This document shows, piece after piece, positions 52,945 through 64,000 of a DNA stretch of 64,000 nucleotides. Numbering within the stretch: the stretch's first letter is position 1; each line of letters opens with the position of its first letter. The stretch spans positions 161,630 through 225,629 of the forward strand of contig NZ_JAMXBH010000006.1 in assembly GCF_023913735.1 (NCBI RefSeq), in the 5' to 3' direction. Both the position numbers and the translations under genes were made by a program. The notes under the pieces are model-generated. The model ran no database searches. It saw only the letters and a list, made by a program, of their open reading frames with translations, and was not told the origin of the DNA. Source of the DNA: Pseudarthrobacter raffinosi (GTDB lineage Bacteria; Actinomycetota; Actinomycetes; Actinomycetales; Micrococcaceae).

Positions 52945-54414
52945 GTGGCAATCTTTACGGACCCCATCAGGGAACACGCTGATTTCGGGCCGGGCGATGC
53001 CGAATGGCTGCACCTCCTGGTGGGCGACTGGCAGATGGTCGCTGACCTGGCGTTCGCCGACTTGGCGTTATGGTTCCCGCACCCGGATCACGGCTATGTG
53101 GCGCTGGCCCACGTCAGGCCGTCCACCACGCACACCGTGTTCCACGGCGACTTTGTGGGCGAGCCCATCCGGCAGGACCTGCAGCCGCTGGTGGACAAGG
53201 CCTGGAGCAGCCGTGCCATCGAGCGGTCCAGTGAGACCAACTGGAGCACTGACATGGCGTTGCGGGTGGAGGCTGTGCCGATGGTGCGCAACGGCCGGAC
53301 CCTGGCTGTGGTGACCACCCACATGGACCTGTCCAGTTCCCGGATGCCGTCCCGCCTGGAGCTGACGTACCGGCAGTGCGCCTACGATCTCCTCCGGATG
53401 GGAACGCTGGGGCTGTGGCCTGACTTTGCCTCGCCTACCGGTTCGCGCCGCGGCGCGCCTCGTGTGGGGGACGGCCTGATCAGGCTCGATGCCGAAGGAA
53501 TTGTGCAGTACGCAAGCCCCAACGGGGTATCGGCCTTCCGGCGGCTGGGCGACGGCGAGTCGCTGGAAGGCCGTTCCCTGGCCGAGGTGACCGCCGGCCT
53601 GCTGAAGGACCGGCGGCTGGTGGACGAGACGCTGCCGCTGGTGGTGACGGGGCGGATGCCGTGGCGTAGTGAGATTGAATCCCGTGGTGTGAGCCTGTCG
53701 CTGCGGGCCATCCCGCTGCGGGATGAGCAGCAGCGCTTTGGTGCGCTGGTGCTGTGTCGGGACGTGTCCGAACTGCGGCGCCGGGAGATGGAACTCGTTA
53801 CCAAGGATGCGACCATCCGCGAGATCCATCACCGGGTGAAAAACAACCTGCAGACCGTAGCGGCCCTGCTGCGTATGCAGTCCCGCCGGATGGTCAGCGA
53901 CGAGGCCAAGCAGGGCCTGGAGCAGGCGATGCGGCGCGTGGCCACCATCGCGCTGGTCCACGAGACCCTTTCACAGGGATTGGCGCAGAGCGTTGACTTC
54001 GACGAGCTGATCGGCCGCCAGTTCAGGCTTTCCGCAGAGGTCGCCTCGCCATCGCAGCAGGTCAAGACCGAGCGGTCCGGACTGTTTGGGGAACTGCCCA
54101 GCGACTTCGCCACCCCGCTGGCACTGGTCATTAACGAACTGGTGACCAACGCCGTCGAGCACGGGCTCGAAGGACGGACCGGCACCGTGTGGCTCATCGC
54201 GGACCGTTCCGAGGAGGAAGACGGCGAGGAACTGCTGACCGTCACCATTGCCGACGACGGTGTGGGACTGCCGGATACGCCGCACGTCGAGGGGCTGGGG
54301 CTGCAGATTGTCCGCACGCTGGTCACCAGTGAGCTGGGCGGCACCATCGCGTGGCACCCGCGCGACGGCGGCGGAACGGCTGTCCAGATCCGCCTCAGCC
54401 TGGCGGCCAGGTAG
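52945..54414 (+). CDS. pdtaS: Cytosolic sensor histidine kinase, PdtaS-like
   Basis: A 489-residue soluble kinase without membrane segments. An N-terminal GAF-type domain (about 1-145) and a PAS domain (about 165-285) precede a HisKA_2 dimerisation domain with REIHHRVKNNLQTVAALLRMQSRR (phospho-His about 294-295). The HATPase domain has LALVINELVTNAVEHGLEGR, IADDGVGLP and GLQIVRTLVTSELGG. In M. tuberculosis PdtaS signals to the RNA-binding antiterminator PdtaR and lies beside whiB1, as here; no PdtaR gene is in the window. GTG 52945 has GGAGG 5 nt upstream. Confidence 0.92.
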   Translation: MAIFTDPIREHADFGPGDAEWLHLLVGDWQMVADLAFADLALWFPHPDHGYVALAHVRPSTTHTVFHGDFVGEPIRQDLQPLVDKAWSSRAIERSSETNWSTDMALRVEAVPMVRNGRTLAVVTTHMDLSSSRMPSRLELTYRQCAYDLLRMGTLGLWPDFASPTGSRRGAPRVGDGLIRLDAEGIVQYASPNGVSAFRRLGDGESLEGRSLAEVTAGLLKDRRLVDETLPLVVTGRMPWRSEIESRGVSLSLRAIPLRDEQQRFGALVLCRDVSELRRREMELVTKDATIREIHHRVKNNLQTVAALLRMQSRRMVSDEAKQGLEQAMRRVATIALVHETLSQGLAQSVDFDELIGRQFRLSAEVASPSQQVKTERSGLFGELPSDFATPLALVINELVTNAVEHGLEGRTGTVWLIADRSEEEDGEELLTVTIADDGVGLPDTPHVEGLGLQIVRTLVTSELGGTIAWHPRDGGGTAVQIRLSLAAR

Positions 54415-54443
54415 CCCGGAGACCTTGCACGTGACTTAACAGC

Positions 54444-54480
54444 CGATGGCCGCAACCCGGAAGGGTTGCGGCCATCGTTG
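54444..54480. terminator. Perfect 15-bp hairpin between pdtaS and whiB1
   Basis: CGATGGCCGCAACCC (54444-54458) and GGGTTGCGGCCATCG (54463-54477) flank GGAA, followed by TTG. It lies between convergent genes. Confidence 0.85.
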
Positions 54481-54517
54481 TGTGAGGCTGTTGGTGCTAG
54501 GGCCTTAAGGACCGAGC

Positions 54518-54766
54518 CTAGGAGGCGCGGCGGGCCCGTGCGGCGCGGCGCTTAAGGGCACGGCGTTCGTCTTCGCTCATGCCGCCCCAGACGCCGGCGT
54601 CCTGGCCGGACTCGAGAGCCCACTGGAGGCACGTGTCAACGACGGGGCAGCGGCGGCAAACGCTTTTGGCTTCCTCAATCTGGAGGAGGGCAGGCCCTGT
54701 GTTTCCTACGGGGAAAAACAGTTCCGGGTCCTTGTCGAGGCACGCCGCGCGGTTACGCCAATCCAT
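54518..54766 (-). CDS. whiB1: WhiB-family iron-sulfur transcription regulator (WhiB1-like)
   Basis: An 82-residue Wbl protein. MDWRNRAACLDKDPELFFP holds the first Cys, and SVCRRCPVVDTCLQWAL holds the other three ligands (C-X2-C-X5-C) of the [4Fe-4S] cluster. The G-VWGG turn (AGVWGGMSEDERRALKRR) and a basic C-terminus follow. WhiB1 proteins bind sigma-A region 4 and respond to nitric oxide. ATG 54766 gives the usual N-terminus, with GGAG about 11 nt upstream; a TTG at 54784 would add six residues. A hairpin with a U run lies in its leader. Confidence 0.95.
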   Translation of the reverse strand: MDWRNRAACLDKDPELFFPVGNTGPALLQIEEAKSVCRRCPVVDTCLQWALESGQDAGVWGGMSEDERRALKRRAARARRAS

Positions 54767-54828
54767 GCTGATCAGTTGCTCCAATTCTGGGAAAAGCTCT
54801 TGTGAAATAATTCACTAGTAGCTACAAA

Positions 54829-54856
54829 GGAAAAGGGCCCTGAGGGGCCCCCTTGG
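54829..54856 (-). promoter_or_regulatory. Terminator-like hairpin in the whiB1 leader
   Basis: Read on the minus strand, AAGG-GGGCCC and GGGCCC-TTTT flank CTCA and form a 10-bp stem ending in U residues, about 65 nt before the whiB1 ATG. No minus-strand gene lies upstream for it to terminate, so attenuation of whiB1 is possible. Confidence 0.45.
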
Positions 54857-54984
54857 TCATCTCAGTCAAGCCTGTCATGTTAACGCTGTGTAAACAAGGG
54901 GTAATACAGCTTGAAATCCCCGGATAGCTGAGCGATACATCACACGGGCATTGCCGACCCCCGCCACTGTCCGACTATCTCCGG

Positions 54985-54990
54985 TAGGGT
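54985..54990 (+). promoter_or_regulatory. -10 element of a leaderless promoter for the gene at 54997
   Basis: TAGGGT, six bases (GCCAGT), then GTG 54997. The -35 is unclear. Confidence 0.4.
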
Positions 54991-54996
54991 GCCAGT

Positions 54997-55434
54997 GTGT
55001 CAAGACCCCCCACGAACCCTGCAGATCCGTCGCCATCCACGCGCCCGCACGGCATTGTGGCGATAGCTCTTGTTGTTGCCGCCGAGGCCACCGCGCTATT
55101 GGTTGCCGCCGCCTGGTACGGCTACGAACTCCTGACCGGTGCACCGGTCCTGTCTTTTTGGGGAGCCGTATTTACTCTGGTCCTCTTGCTCGCTTTCTCG
55201 GCCTGGCTCTATTCGGTGGGGCACTTCCTCTTCCGTGGGCGCCGGTGGACGAGGGCAGCGGCGCTGGTCGCCCAGCTGTTTGTCCTTACTATCGGCGTCC
55301 CGACCCTTACCGGCGGCGTCATTTGGTCGGGGATCGCCATGGTGGTGCCGGCGCTTGCGGCCATAGTGCTTCTGTTCGACAAACGCGTCATCAGCTACGC
55401 ATCCCGGACAGCCGATTCGCCTCCGGCGTTCTAG
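54997..55434 (+). CDS. Small four-helix membrane protein, unknown function
   Basis: A 145-residue protein. A Pro/Ser-rich N-terminus (MSRPPTNPADPSPSTRPHG) is followed by four hydrophobic helices (IVAIALVVAAEATALLVAAAW; WGAVFTLVLLLAFSAWLYSVG; AALVAQLFVLTIGVPTL; IWSGIAMVVPALAAIVLLF). No motif identifies a family. It starts at GTG 54997 and is probably leaderless. It is convergent with the FtsK-like gene (14 bp apart). Confidence 0.75.
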   Translation: MSRPPTNPADPSPSTRPHGIVAIALVVAAEATALLVAAAWYGYELLTGAPVLSFWGAVFTLVLLLAFSAWLYSVGHFLFRGRRWTRAAALVAQLFVLTIGVPTLTGGVIWSGIAMVVPALAAIVLLFDKRVISYASRTADSPPAF

Positions 55435-55448
55435 GCACCACCGGCACT

Positions 55449-58400
55449 TTAGGCGGCCAATCCGTCCTTCGACTGATCCGGCGGTACCCAGCCCAGCTGG
55501 ACGGCGGTGGCGCGGCCGTTCTGGATGAGAACGCTCCGTCCCGGTGGCGGGTTGGGTTCCGTCTCGAAGCGGACCCCTAAGAGGTCTCCGTCCATAAAGG
55601 TTCGGGGCGCGATCAGGATGCCGCAGCGCAGGTTGCGTGCCTGGAGCGCCAGTGGAACCCGCTGGGGGAGTATCGGGCTGTACCCGGCCGTCATCACCAC
55701 CGTGATTCCAAGCGTGTTGAGGTCGGCAAGGTCGCGGTTGACGTCCTGCGGCAATAGGTCCGCATCGTCAACCAATGCCACCGGGTTCCGTTCCAGACCG
55801 CCGGATGTCGCTTGGCGCAGGATCCCGGACCAGTAGGCTCCCGGTTCGGTGTCCTGCTCCGGCATAAGCCACGGTCCTGCTTCAGGGTTGAGCCTCGGCA
55901 GGAGCCGGAGAAATGACGACTTGCCAGACGAAGGGCCGCCCAGCACGGCCAGCACTCCACCCGCAGGCGCCCGGACGGATATCGGTTCAAGTTCGTCGCC
56001 GCCCACGCCGATGCGGAGGACGCGCTGCCCCAGTGGGATCCTGCCTTTCAGTTCAGCCGGGATCTGAGGGGCCGCCCGGTTCAGGATCCGGGCCGCGGGA
56101 ACCACGGCCGGCAGGGTCTCCACTCGGAATGGTCGACGCCGCAGGGAGGGCTCCGGCGCTTGGGCTACCCCCGGATCTGCGGCCTCAGCGCCGGCAGCCG
56201 TATGGAACTGGCAGACTGTAGTTCGTCCACCCGACAGCGCGCCCACAGCGACGCCCCTTCCCACTGCGGGCGCTGTCGGAGGCAGTTTCGGCCAGGCAAT
56301 CCGGCTGTCGTCGCTGGATCCGGTCGGGAAGTACACCCGGTTGGGTACGGCTGCGAAGAACCTGGAAGTGACCAGTTCCCGCTGTCCCGAGATGATCACC
56401 GTGATACCGGCCCGGTTTCCATCCCGGACAAGGTCATGGAGAACGTCCTCGGCCCACGCCAACGGCCCGGCACGTAAGGCCGAGAGCCAGGATCCCCAGC
56501 CAGCGATCACGAGCACGAGCGGTATGTCGTCGTCAGCGGGACGTCCCAGCCGGAGTGACTGCTCCCGTGCCAGACGCTCCAGGATGCGTACGGCACGGCG
56601 AAGCTCGTGCAGTCCTGCCGTGGCGCCCACCCGGCAGTGGGAAGCCAACACCACGAACGAACTGTCCGGGTCCAGCACATACAAGTGGGATTCCCGGGCA
56701 TGGGATGCCAAGCCGAGGACTGCCAGCCGGATGGCCTCGGGCACTCCTGATTCCTGTCCGCCAACAAGGGCCAGGTGTCCGTGGCCGGCAGGTTCCCAGA
56801 TCAAGGGTGCGGTTCGCTGTTCGGCGGGCAGGTCCATCAGGCCGAGCGTCACGGACCATCTGGTGGCACCGGCGTCGGCCTTGGTCCTGTCACTGGCGCC
56901 ATCGTCGTCGTCAGCATCGCTTTCTACGGTCCCGGGGGTAGACGAGCCTGCAGGTTCGGGGAGGAGACAGGGGAGCGGCGCAGCAATCGGCTTCCGGATG
57001 GCCGGACGGTTCATGGTCTCCCACAACGCGGACATGGAAGCTATCAACGGGGCGGTTGCCTCGGCAGGCGTCGGTTCGTGCCTGGCGGATCCGGAACCCC
57101 CCAGCACTGCAGGGGCATCGATGTACTCGGAGGCCAACCATACCGAGATTCCGGCGGGTTCGGACCGGATGGCTCCGGCTGTCAGGGATCCGGCCTGAAA
57201 CTCCAGCGGAGCCTCCGTTCCGCGGGCCAGGTAAGCCCGGCCCGGAGTATCGACCCTGATCCCGGCCGCGGCTTTCGAATTTATGATGTCCACGGATTCC
57301 ATCTCCGACTGGACGCGCAACGCGATGCTAGTGGTGACGTTGGCGCGGATGTCGGCCGTCAGCGCGCCCTGGGGCCGTTGTGTGGCCATGATCAGGTGGA
57401 TGCCCAGGGAACGGCCGATGGCGGCGATCCTCATCAATTCCCGGAGCGATTCGGGAGCATCCTCCACCAGCATCCGGAATTCATCTATGACAATTACAAG
57501 ATGGGGGAGCGGCGACGCGCGCCCCGCCGACGTTGCCCGGAATGACGTCAGGTCCGGTGCCTGAACTGCCGCCAGGCTCTGTTCCCGGAATTTGATCTCG
57601 GCGCGGAGGGACTGCAGGGCGCGTTCGAGCTCATGGCTGCTCAGGTCGGTGAGCATACCCACACAGTGCGGGAGCCCGGTCAGGGGGCCGAGTCCGGAGC
57701 CGCCCTTGAAATCCACAAAGAGGAAGTTGATGCGGTCCGGCGCGTAGCTGAGGGCGAGAGCAACAGTGAGGCTGCGCAGGAGTTCGGATTTTCCTGAGCC
57801 GGTGGTCCCGGCGACCAGCAGGTGGGGTCCGTCGTTTTGGAGATCGAGTGTCCGTAGACCCTCAAGACCGCGCCCGATGGGAACGGCAAGCCCGGGCAAG
57901 CTGTTGTTTGCTGACCATCGCCTGGATGTTTCGGGCGTGGAGTGGGGGAGCAGCTCTGCGAGCCGGCAGGACGTGGGGATGGACCGTCCCGCACCGACTG
58001 GCTGGTTTGCCTCCCGCGCCAGTCGACGGCAAAACCTGTTGAAGACGTCAATGGGCGCCAGATCAGGAGCGAATCGGATGCTGTTATCACCGTCATTGAA
58101 CACAGACAAGCGTTCACCGAGTTCCACGTCAGCATTCGTCAGCGCTGACCCGTCTTCGGGGGCATGGATGACCTGCCACCCGTGTTCCAATGCCGTGGCG
58201 GTGATCTTGGCCGAGGGCTCCGTGCCGTCCATAAGGAGGAGCAGTCCGTGTCCATGGGCAGGCCCGAAGCCGTGTTCGAGCAGGGTCCCGAGAGTGTTTG
58301 AGTTACTGGAAAGCGTGACACCGTCCAGATACCGTGCGGCGAGGGGGAGATGCTCCGCCTTGCCATGGACGACCACCCGGGTATTCCGGCCCAGCGGATA

Positions 58401-59516
58401 GCCGGAAAGCTGCATCAGGAGTGAGCGCACCAGCCCGTCGACGGCGGCTCGTGGCCCGCGGATGGTGGTGAGGGGTCTGGCCGGACTGAGCGTGAGTGGC
58501 AGTGTACCGGCCGAAGGAATTGCGCGGCCCGGATCCGTGGGCTCGAACCGGAGGTTGGCCGGCTGGATTGCCTGGCCCAGCCGCAGCCAGATGCCCTTGT
58601 TGGTGCGCGGCCCGGCACGGTCCCTACCTGTTGTATCCCCGATGGTCAGGTCCGAGAGCGGCGGCGCGGCCCGCCGTCGTCGTTCCTGGTCCTGGGTGAC
58701 CGCGGCCCTGACCGCGGCAGCGAGTTCGCGGCGTTGCCGGCGCCCGCCGATCACCGGCACCAAGATGGAGATCGCCGAGACGGCCGTGAAAGCCAGGAAC
58801 ATCCACATTCCGGTCACGACGGCAAGCCCCACGCCAATGACCACCGGCAACACAGCCGTCAGAAGCAGCGCCGCGCGGTTCGTGGGATCGTCGCGCCGGC
58901 TGATAACCAACGGCTCGTGGACATCCATCCCCGCGTCGGCCAGGCCGTCACCCGAACGCTCAAGGAACACCAACGACATGGTGGAGTTGCCGCAACGAAT
59001 GGTGGAGCCCGTCGAAATCACGGCATTCCGCACGCGCTCGCCGTCCACATCAGTGCCGTTGGCGCTGTCCAGATCAACAATCGAGATGGCTGTCTCGGTG
59101 ACCACCAGGTGTGCGTGGGCCCGCGAAACGTCGGCGTCTGGGATGAGAATATCGGCATTGCTCCGGCCGATGGTGTATGTGCCCCGCCGCAGCGGCACAA
59201 CCGTCCCCGCGCCGGCACCGCTGTGGACGGCCAATGCCAGTAACGCCGGAGGCTCGGAGGTGCGCTGCCGGGACCTGCGCGCCGTCAGGTCCGCCCCGTC
59301 GACGAGCGTGGCTCCGTTGACAAGCGGAGGCTGTCCGAGCCTGAGCTCAGCGACGTTCTGGCTGTCGACAGACACAATCCCCGTCCCGAAGTTTGCCGTC
59401 AGCGCTGCCTGCACTTCCGCACCGGCAGCCCCGTGTGGACCCTCGATGGTCAGCTCCACGGGTGGTTCCCGCAGAGCTGCGCCCGGGCTCCGAACGAGCG
59501 TGCAGTGCAGCGGCAT
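55449..59516 (-). CDS. FHA-FtsK/SpoIIIE multidomain ATPase (EssC/EccC-like), no secretion partners nearby
   Basis: A 1355-residue protein. An N-terminal region of about 90 residues is followed by an FHA domain (about 105-190; YTIGRSNADILIPDADVSRAHAHLVV, SANGTDVDGERV). Two helices (about 225-265; LLLTAVLPVVIGVGLAVVTG, FLAFTAVSAISILVPVIGG) precede three ATPase modules. Module 1 is intact: Walker A GTTGSGKSELLRSL (about 567), Walker B LVIVIDEFRMLV. Module 2 is degenerate (VGGQESGVPEA, about 915). Module 3 has GGPSSGKSSFLR (about 1190) and VDDADLLP. This layout is that of type VII secretion motor ATPases, but no WXG100, EccD or other type VII gene is in the window. ATG 59516 follows GGAGTC. Confidence 0.88.
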   Translation of the reverse strand: MPLHCTLVRSPGAALREPPVELTIEGPHGAAGAEVQAALTANFGTGIVSVDSQNVAELRLGQPPLVNGATLVDGADLTARRSRQRTSEPPALLALAVHSGAGAGTVVPLRRGTYTIGRSNADILIPDADVSRAHAHLVVTETAISIVDLDSANGTDVDGERVRNAVISTGSTIRCGNSTMSLVFLERSGDGLADAGMDVHEPLVISRRDDPTNRAALLLTAVLPVVIGVGLAVVTGMWMFLAFTAVSAISILVPVIGGRRQRRELAAAVRAAVTQDQERRRRAAPPLSDLTIGDTTGRDRAGPRTNKGIWLRLGQAIQPANLRFEPTDPGRAIPSAGTLPLTLSPARPLTTIRGPRAAVDGLVRSLLMQLSGYPLGRNTRVVVHGKAEHLPLAARYLDGVTLSSNSNTLGTLLEHGFGPAHGHGLLLLMDGTEPSAKITATALEHGWQVIHAPEDGSALTNADVELGERLSVFNDGDNSIRFAPDLAPIDVFNRFCRRLAREANQPVGAGRSIPTSCRLAELLPHSTPETSRRWSANNSLPGLAVPIGRGLEGLRTLDLQNDGPHLLVAGTTGSGKSELLRSLTVALALSYAPDRINFLFVDFKGGSGLGPLTGLPHCVGMLTDLSSHELERALQSLRAEIKFREQSLAAVQAPDLTSFRATSAGRASPLPHLVIVIDEFRMLVEDAPESLRELMRIAAIGRSLGIHLIMATQRPQGALTADIRANVTTSIALRVQSEMESVDIINSKAAAGIRVDTPGRAYLARGTEAPLEFQAGSLTAGAIRSEPAGISVWLASEYIDAPAVLGGSGSARHEPTPAEATAPLIASMSALWETMNRPAIRKPIAAPLPCLLPEPAGSSTPGTVESDADDDDGASDRTKADAGATRWSVTLGLMDLPAEQRTAPLIWEPAGHGHLALVGGQESGVPEAIRLAVLGLASHARESHLYVLDPDSSFVVLASHCRVGATAGLHELRRAVRILERLAREQSLRLGRPADDDIPLVLVIAGWGSWLSALRAGPLAWAEDVLHDLVRDGNRAGITVIISGQRELVTSRFFAAVPNRVYFPTGSSDDSRIAWPKLPPTAPAVGRGVAVGALSGGRTTVCQFHTAAGAEAADPGVAQAPEPSLRRRPFRVETLPAVVPAARILNRAAPQIPAELKGRIPLGQRVLRIGVGGDELEPISVRAPAGGVLAVLGGPSSGKSSFLRLLPRLNPEAGPWLMPEQDTEPGAYWSGILRQATSGGLERNPVALVDDADLLPQDVNRDLADLNTLGITVVMTAGYSPILPQRVPLALQARNLRCGILIAPRTFMDGDLLGVRFETEPNPPPGRSVLIQNGRATAVQLGWVPPDQSKDGLAA

Positions 59517-62860
<3,344 letters not shown>

Positions 62861-62881
62861 GCCCAGGCAGATTGCATGAAT

Positions 62882-62911
62882 GCGGCGCCCCCACTGTTGT
62901 GGGGGCGCCGC
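62882..62911. terminator. Perfect 13-bp hairpin after glfT2
   Basis: GCGGCGCCCCCAC (62882-62894) and GTGGGGGCGCCGC (62899-62911) flank TGTT. It sits between convergent genes. Confidence 0.85.
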
Positions 62912-62916
62912 TCGTC

Positions 62917-64000
62917 TTAACTTTCGGAAGTAGTCCGGCCGCTGAGAGCCGGGGTCTGGCGAGTTGTCAGCAGACGATAGAGGCAAACGCCAGCAACGGA
63001 GAGGACCGCAATGTAAGCGACCGTTAGACCTTGCCAGGAAAACGGCGGCTGCCACTCTGGATCGAACATTTCGCTCCAGTTAATGTGGTCGCCTCGGATC
63101 CCAACGGTGTACCGGCGGAGACCCTCGAGCAGGAGGTAGGTGTGTGCGACGACACCGAGCACTAGGCTCCAACGGACGATGGAAGTCGACCATGGTGTCA
63201 CTTTGAAGGGCAGGAACCGCGCAGCGACTCCTGTAGCTAAAATCAGCAGGACTACCAGTGCCAGCGCGTAACGGCCCTGCCAGATCCACCCAATAGTTTC
63301 GCTGGAGCCGGCCTGAAGAGCAGGTGGGATTGCAACGAGGGCTACAGTGAGCAAAGCAACTGGCCAGCGGAGCCTGGTGGGTCGGGCAGTGAACGACAAC
63401 AAGAGCATTGCCCCAAATCCGAGCACCCATGTGTACACGACGGCCATCGGAGGATTGGTGTCGAGTGAGCCCAGCACGCCAACATACTCGCGCATATACC
63501 CGACCGTCCGGTCCAGCATGAGGAGGGCTGCTTCGTCAGCCGGGATTGGCGGCGTCACCGCAAAGAGACTGTCCAGGCTCCTGGCGGTAATGCTCCACCA
63601 AAGTGCGAAGAGACACGACAAAGCAACAATTAGTGCTGACAGCTGGAAGGACTTTGTCACCAGCACTGTGCGAATTGACGACAGATTATGTCCGAGAAGT
63701 GCGGCCGCAAGTGCCACAGCGATCCACAAGAAGGACAGCGGCCTGGTGTTTGATAGGAGAACTCCGGAGGCTGTCACGATAACTGCGGGAAGCACGTTGA
63801 GATGAGGGTGTGTTCGCTGTTCGAGCATGAGGCAAAGACCCATATAAAACGCTCCGGCCGTGCCGATCTCCAAGGCATTCGGGTTGACTGAACCGGTGAG
63901 GAACAGCACCGCCGGCGTGACTGCGATTGTCGAGGCGACCACCATGAGTGCGCTTCGACGCATCGATGTGGCCGCATAAAAGATTGCGGCAAGGAAAAAC
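62917..64000 (-). CDS. DUF2142 polytopic membrane protein, 5' end outside the window
   Basis: At least 361 residues, open to the window edge. An internal ATG at 63963 exists, but the sequence upstream of it (FFLAAIFYAATS) is a continuous hydrophobic helix, so the true start lies beyond 64000. About nine hydrophobic helices are visible, including ALMVVASTIAVTPAVLFLTGSVNPNALEI, whose VNPNALE motif is typical of DUF2142 proteins. These are polytopic proteins often found in surface-polysaccharide loci, which fits the neighbouring glf and glfT2. Catalytic role not established. Confidence 0.8.
   Translation of the reverse strand, partial: FFLAAIFYAATSMRRSALMVVASTIAVTPAVLFLTGSVNPNALEIGTAGAFYMGLCLMLEQRTHPHLNVLPAVIVTASGVLLSNTRPLSFLWIAVALAAALLGHNLSSIRTVLVTKSFQLSALIVALSCLFALWWSITARSLDSLFAVTPPIPADEAALLMLDRTVGYMREYVGVLGSLDTNPPMAVVYTWVLGFGAMLLLSFTARPTRLRWPVALLTVALVAIPPALQAGSSETIGWIWQGRYALALVVLLILATGVAARFLPFKVTPWSTSIVRWSLVLGVVAHTYLLLEGLRRYTVGIRGDHINWSEMFDPEWQPPFSWQGLTVAYIAVLSVAGVCLYRLLTTRQTPALSGRTTSES

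Overview
The window is about 64 kb of GC-rich DNA from an actinobacterium, most likely Arthrobacter or Pseudarthrobacter (Micrococcaceae). The inference rests on gene content: MtrA-MtrB-LpqB, a WhiB1-type regulator beside a PdtaS-type kinase, an Rv3235-family protein beside SecA, an SigK/RskA-type sigma/anti-sigma pair, a 180-kDa-type NAD-glutamate dehydrogenase, and a galactofuran locus (glf, glfT2). The coding density is high, starts are often GTG or TTG, and stops and starts often overlap by 4 bp (ATGA/GTGA). I see no rRNA, tRNA, CRISPR array, insertion sequence or prophage. The window looks like chromosomal backbone.

Layout. 0.1-7.5 kb: cytochrome b-like membrane protein, photolyase, a TPM-domain/PspA envelope-stress pair, and a membrane-anchored HtrA-type protease. 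7.7-10.3 kb: etfB-etfA-PIG-L deacetylase operon. 10.3-14.3 kb: sigma/anti-sigma pair, trmL, a J-domain protein with an unusual C-terminus, and a putative lipoprotein with a poly-G tract near its start. 14.4-19.4 kb: a DoxX-like protein divergent from a cysteine-rich SufR-like regulator, then cysteine desulfurase, an FAD-dependent reductase and mnmA (sulfur transfer and tRNA 2-thiolation). 19.6-25.1 kb: a dipeptide/oligopeptide-type ABC importer operon. 25.2-26.6 kb: chorismate mutase and a cysteine-free MetE-like protein.

26.7-32.9 kb is a minus-strand operon (membrane protein, DUF4129, DUF4350, MoxR ATPase, DUF58, DUF4166). It is back-to-back with mtrA-mtrB-lpqB-comF. Then come hpf, a YcaQ-like protein and secA. 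43.5-48.0 kb holds an Rv3235-family protein, a LysM protein, an unknown protein, a 71-residue BldC/excisionase-like HTH protein, and a CpaB-like SAF protein with a TadZ-like ATPase. After that come NAD-GDH, a PdtaS-like kinase, whiB1, a small membrane protein, an orphan FHA-FtsK/SpoIIIE (EssC-like) ATPase, glf, glfT2 and a DUF2142 membrane protein cut by the window edge.

Most interesting non-genic signals. (1) A BldC-like HTH gene is flanked by two promoter regions carrying 10-bp-phased TTTGAT direct repeats, which suggests a small local regulon covering the LysM and CpaB/TadZ genes. (2) Two 25-bp palindromes of the form CTAAAA-N13-(T/C)TTTAG each overlap the -10 element of a minus-strand promoter (DoxX and the FAD reductase), next to a SufR-like regulator gene. 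(3) Several genes show a TAnnnT -10 element exactly 6-7 nt before the start codon, the signature of leaderless transcripts. (4) A nested palindrome lies at 45588-45649, and a terminator-like hairpin lies in the whiB1 leader. All functional statements come from reading motifs by eye; no database search was run.
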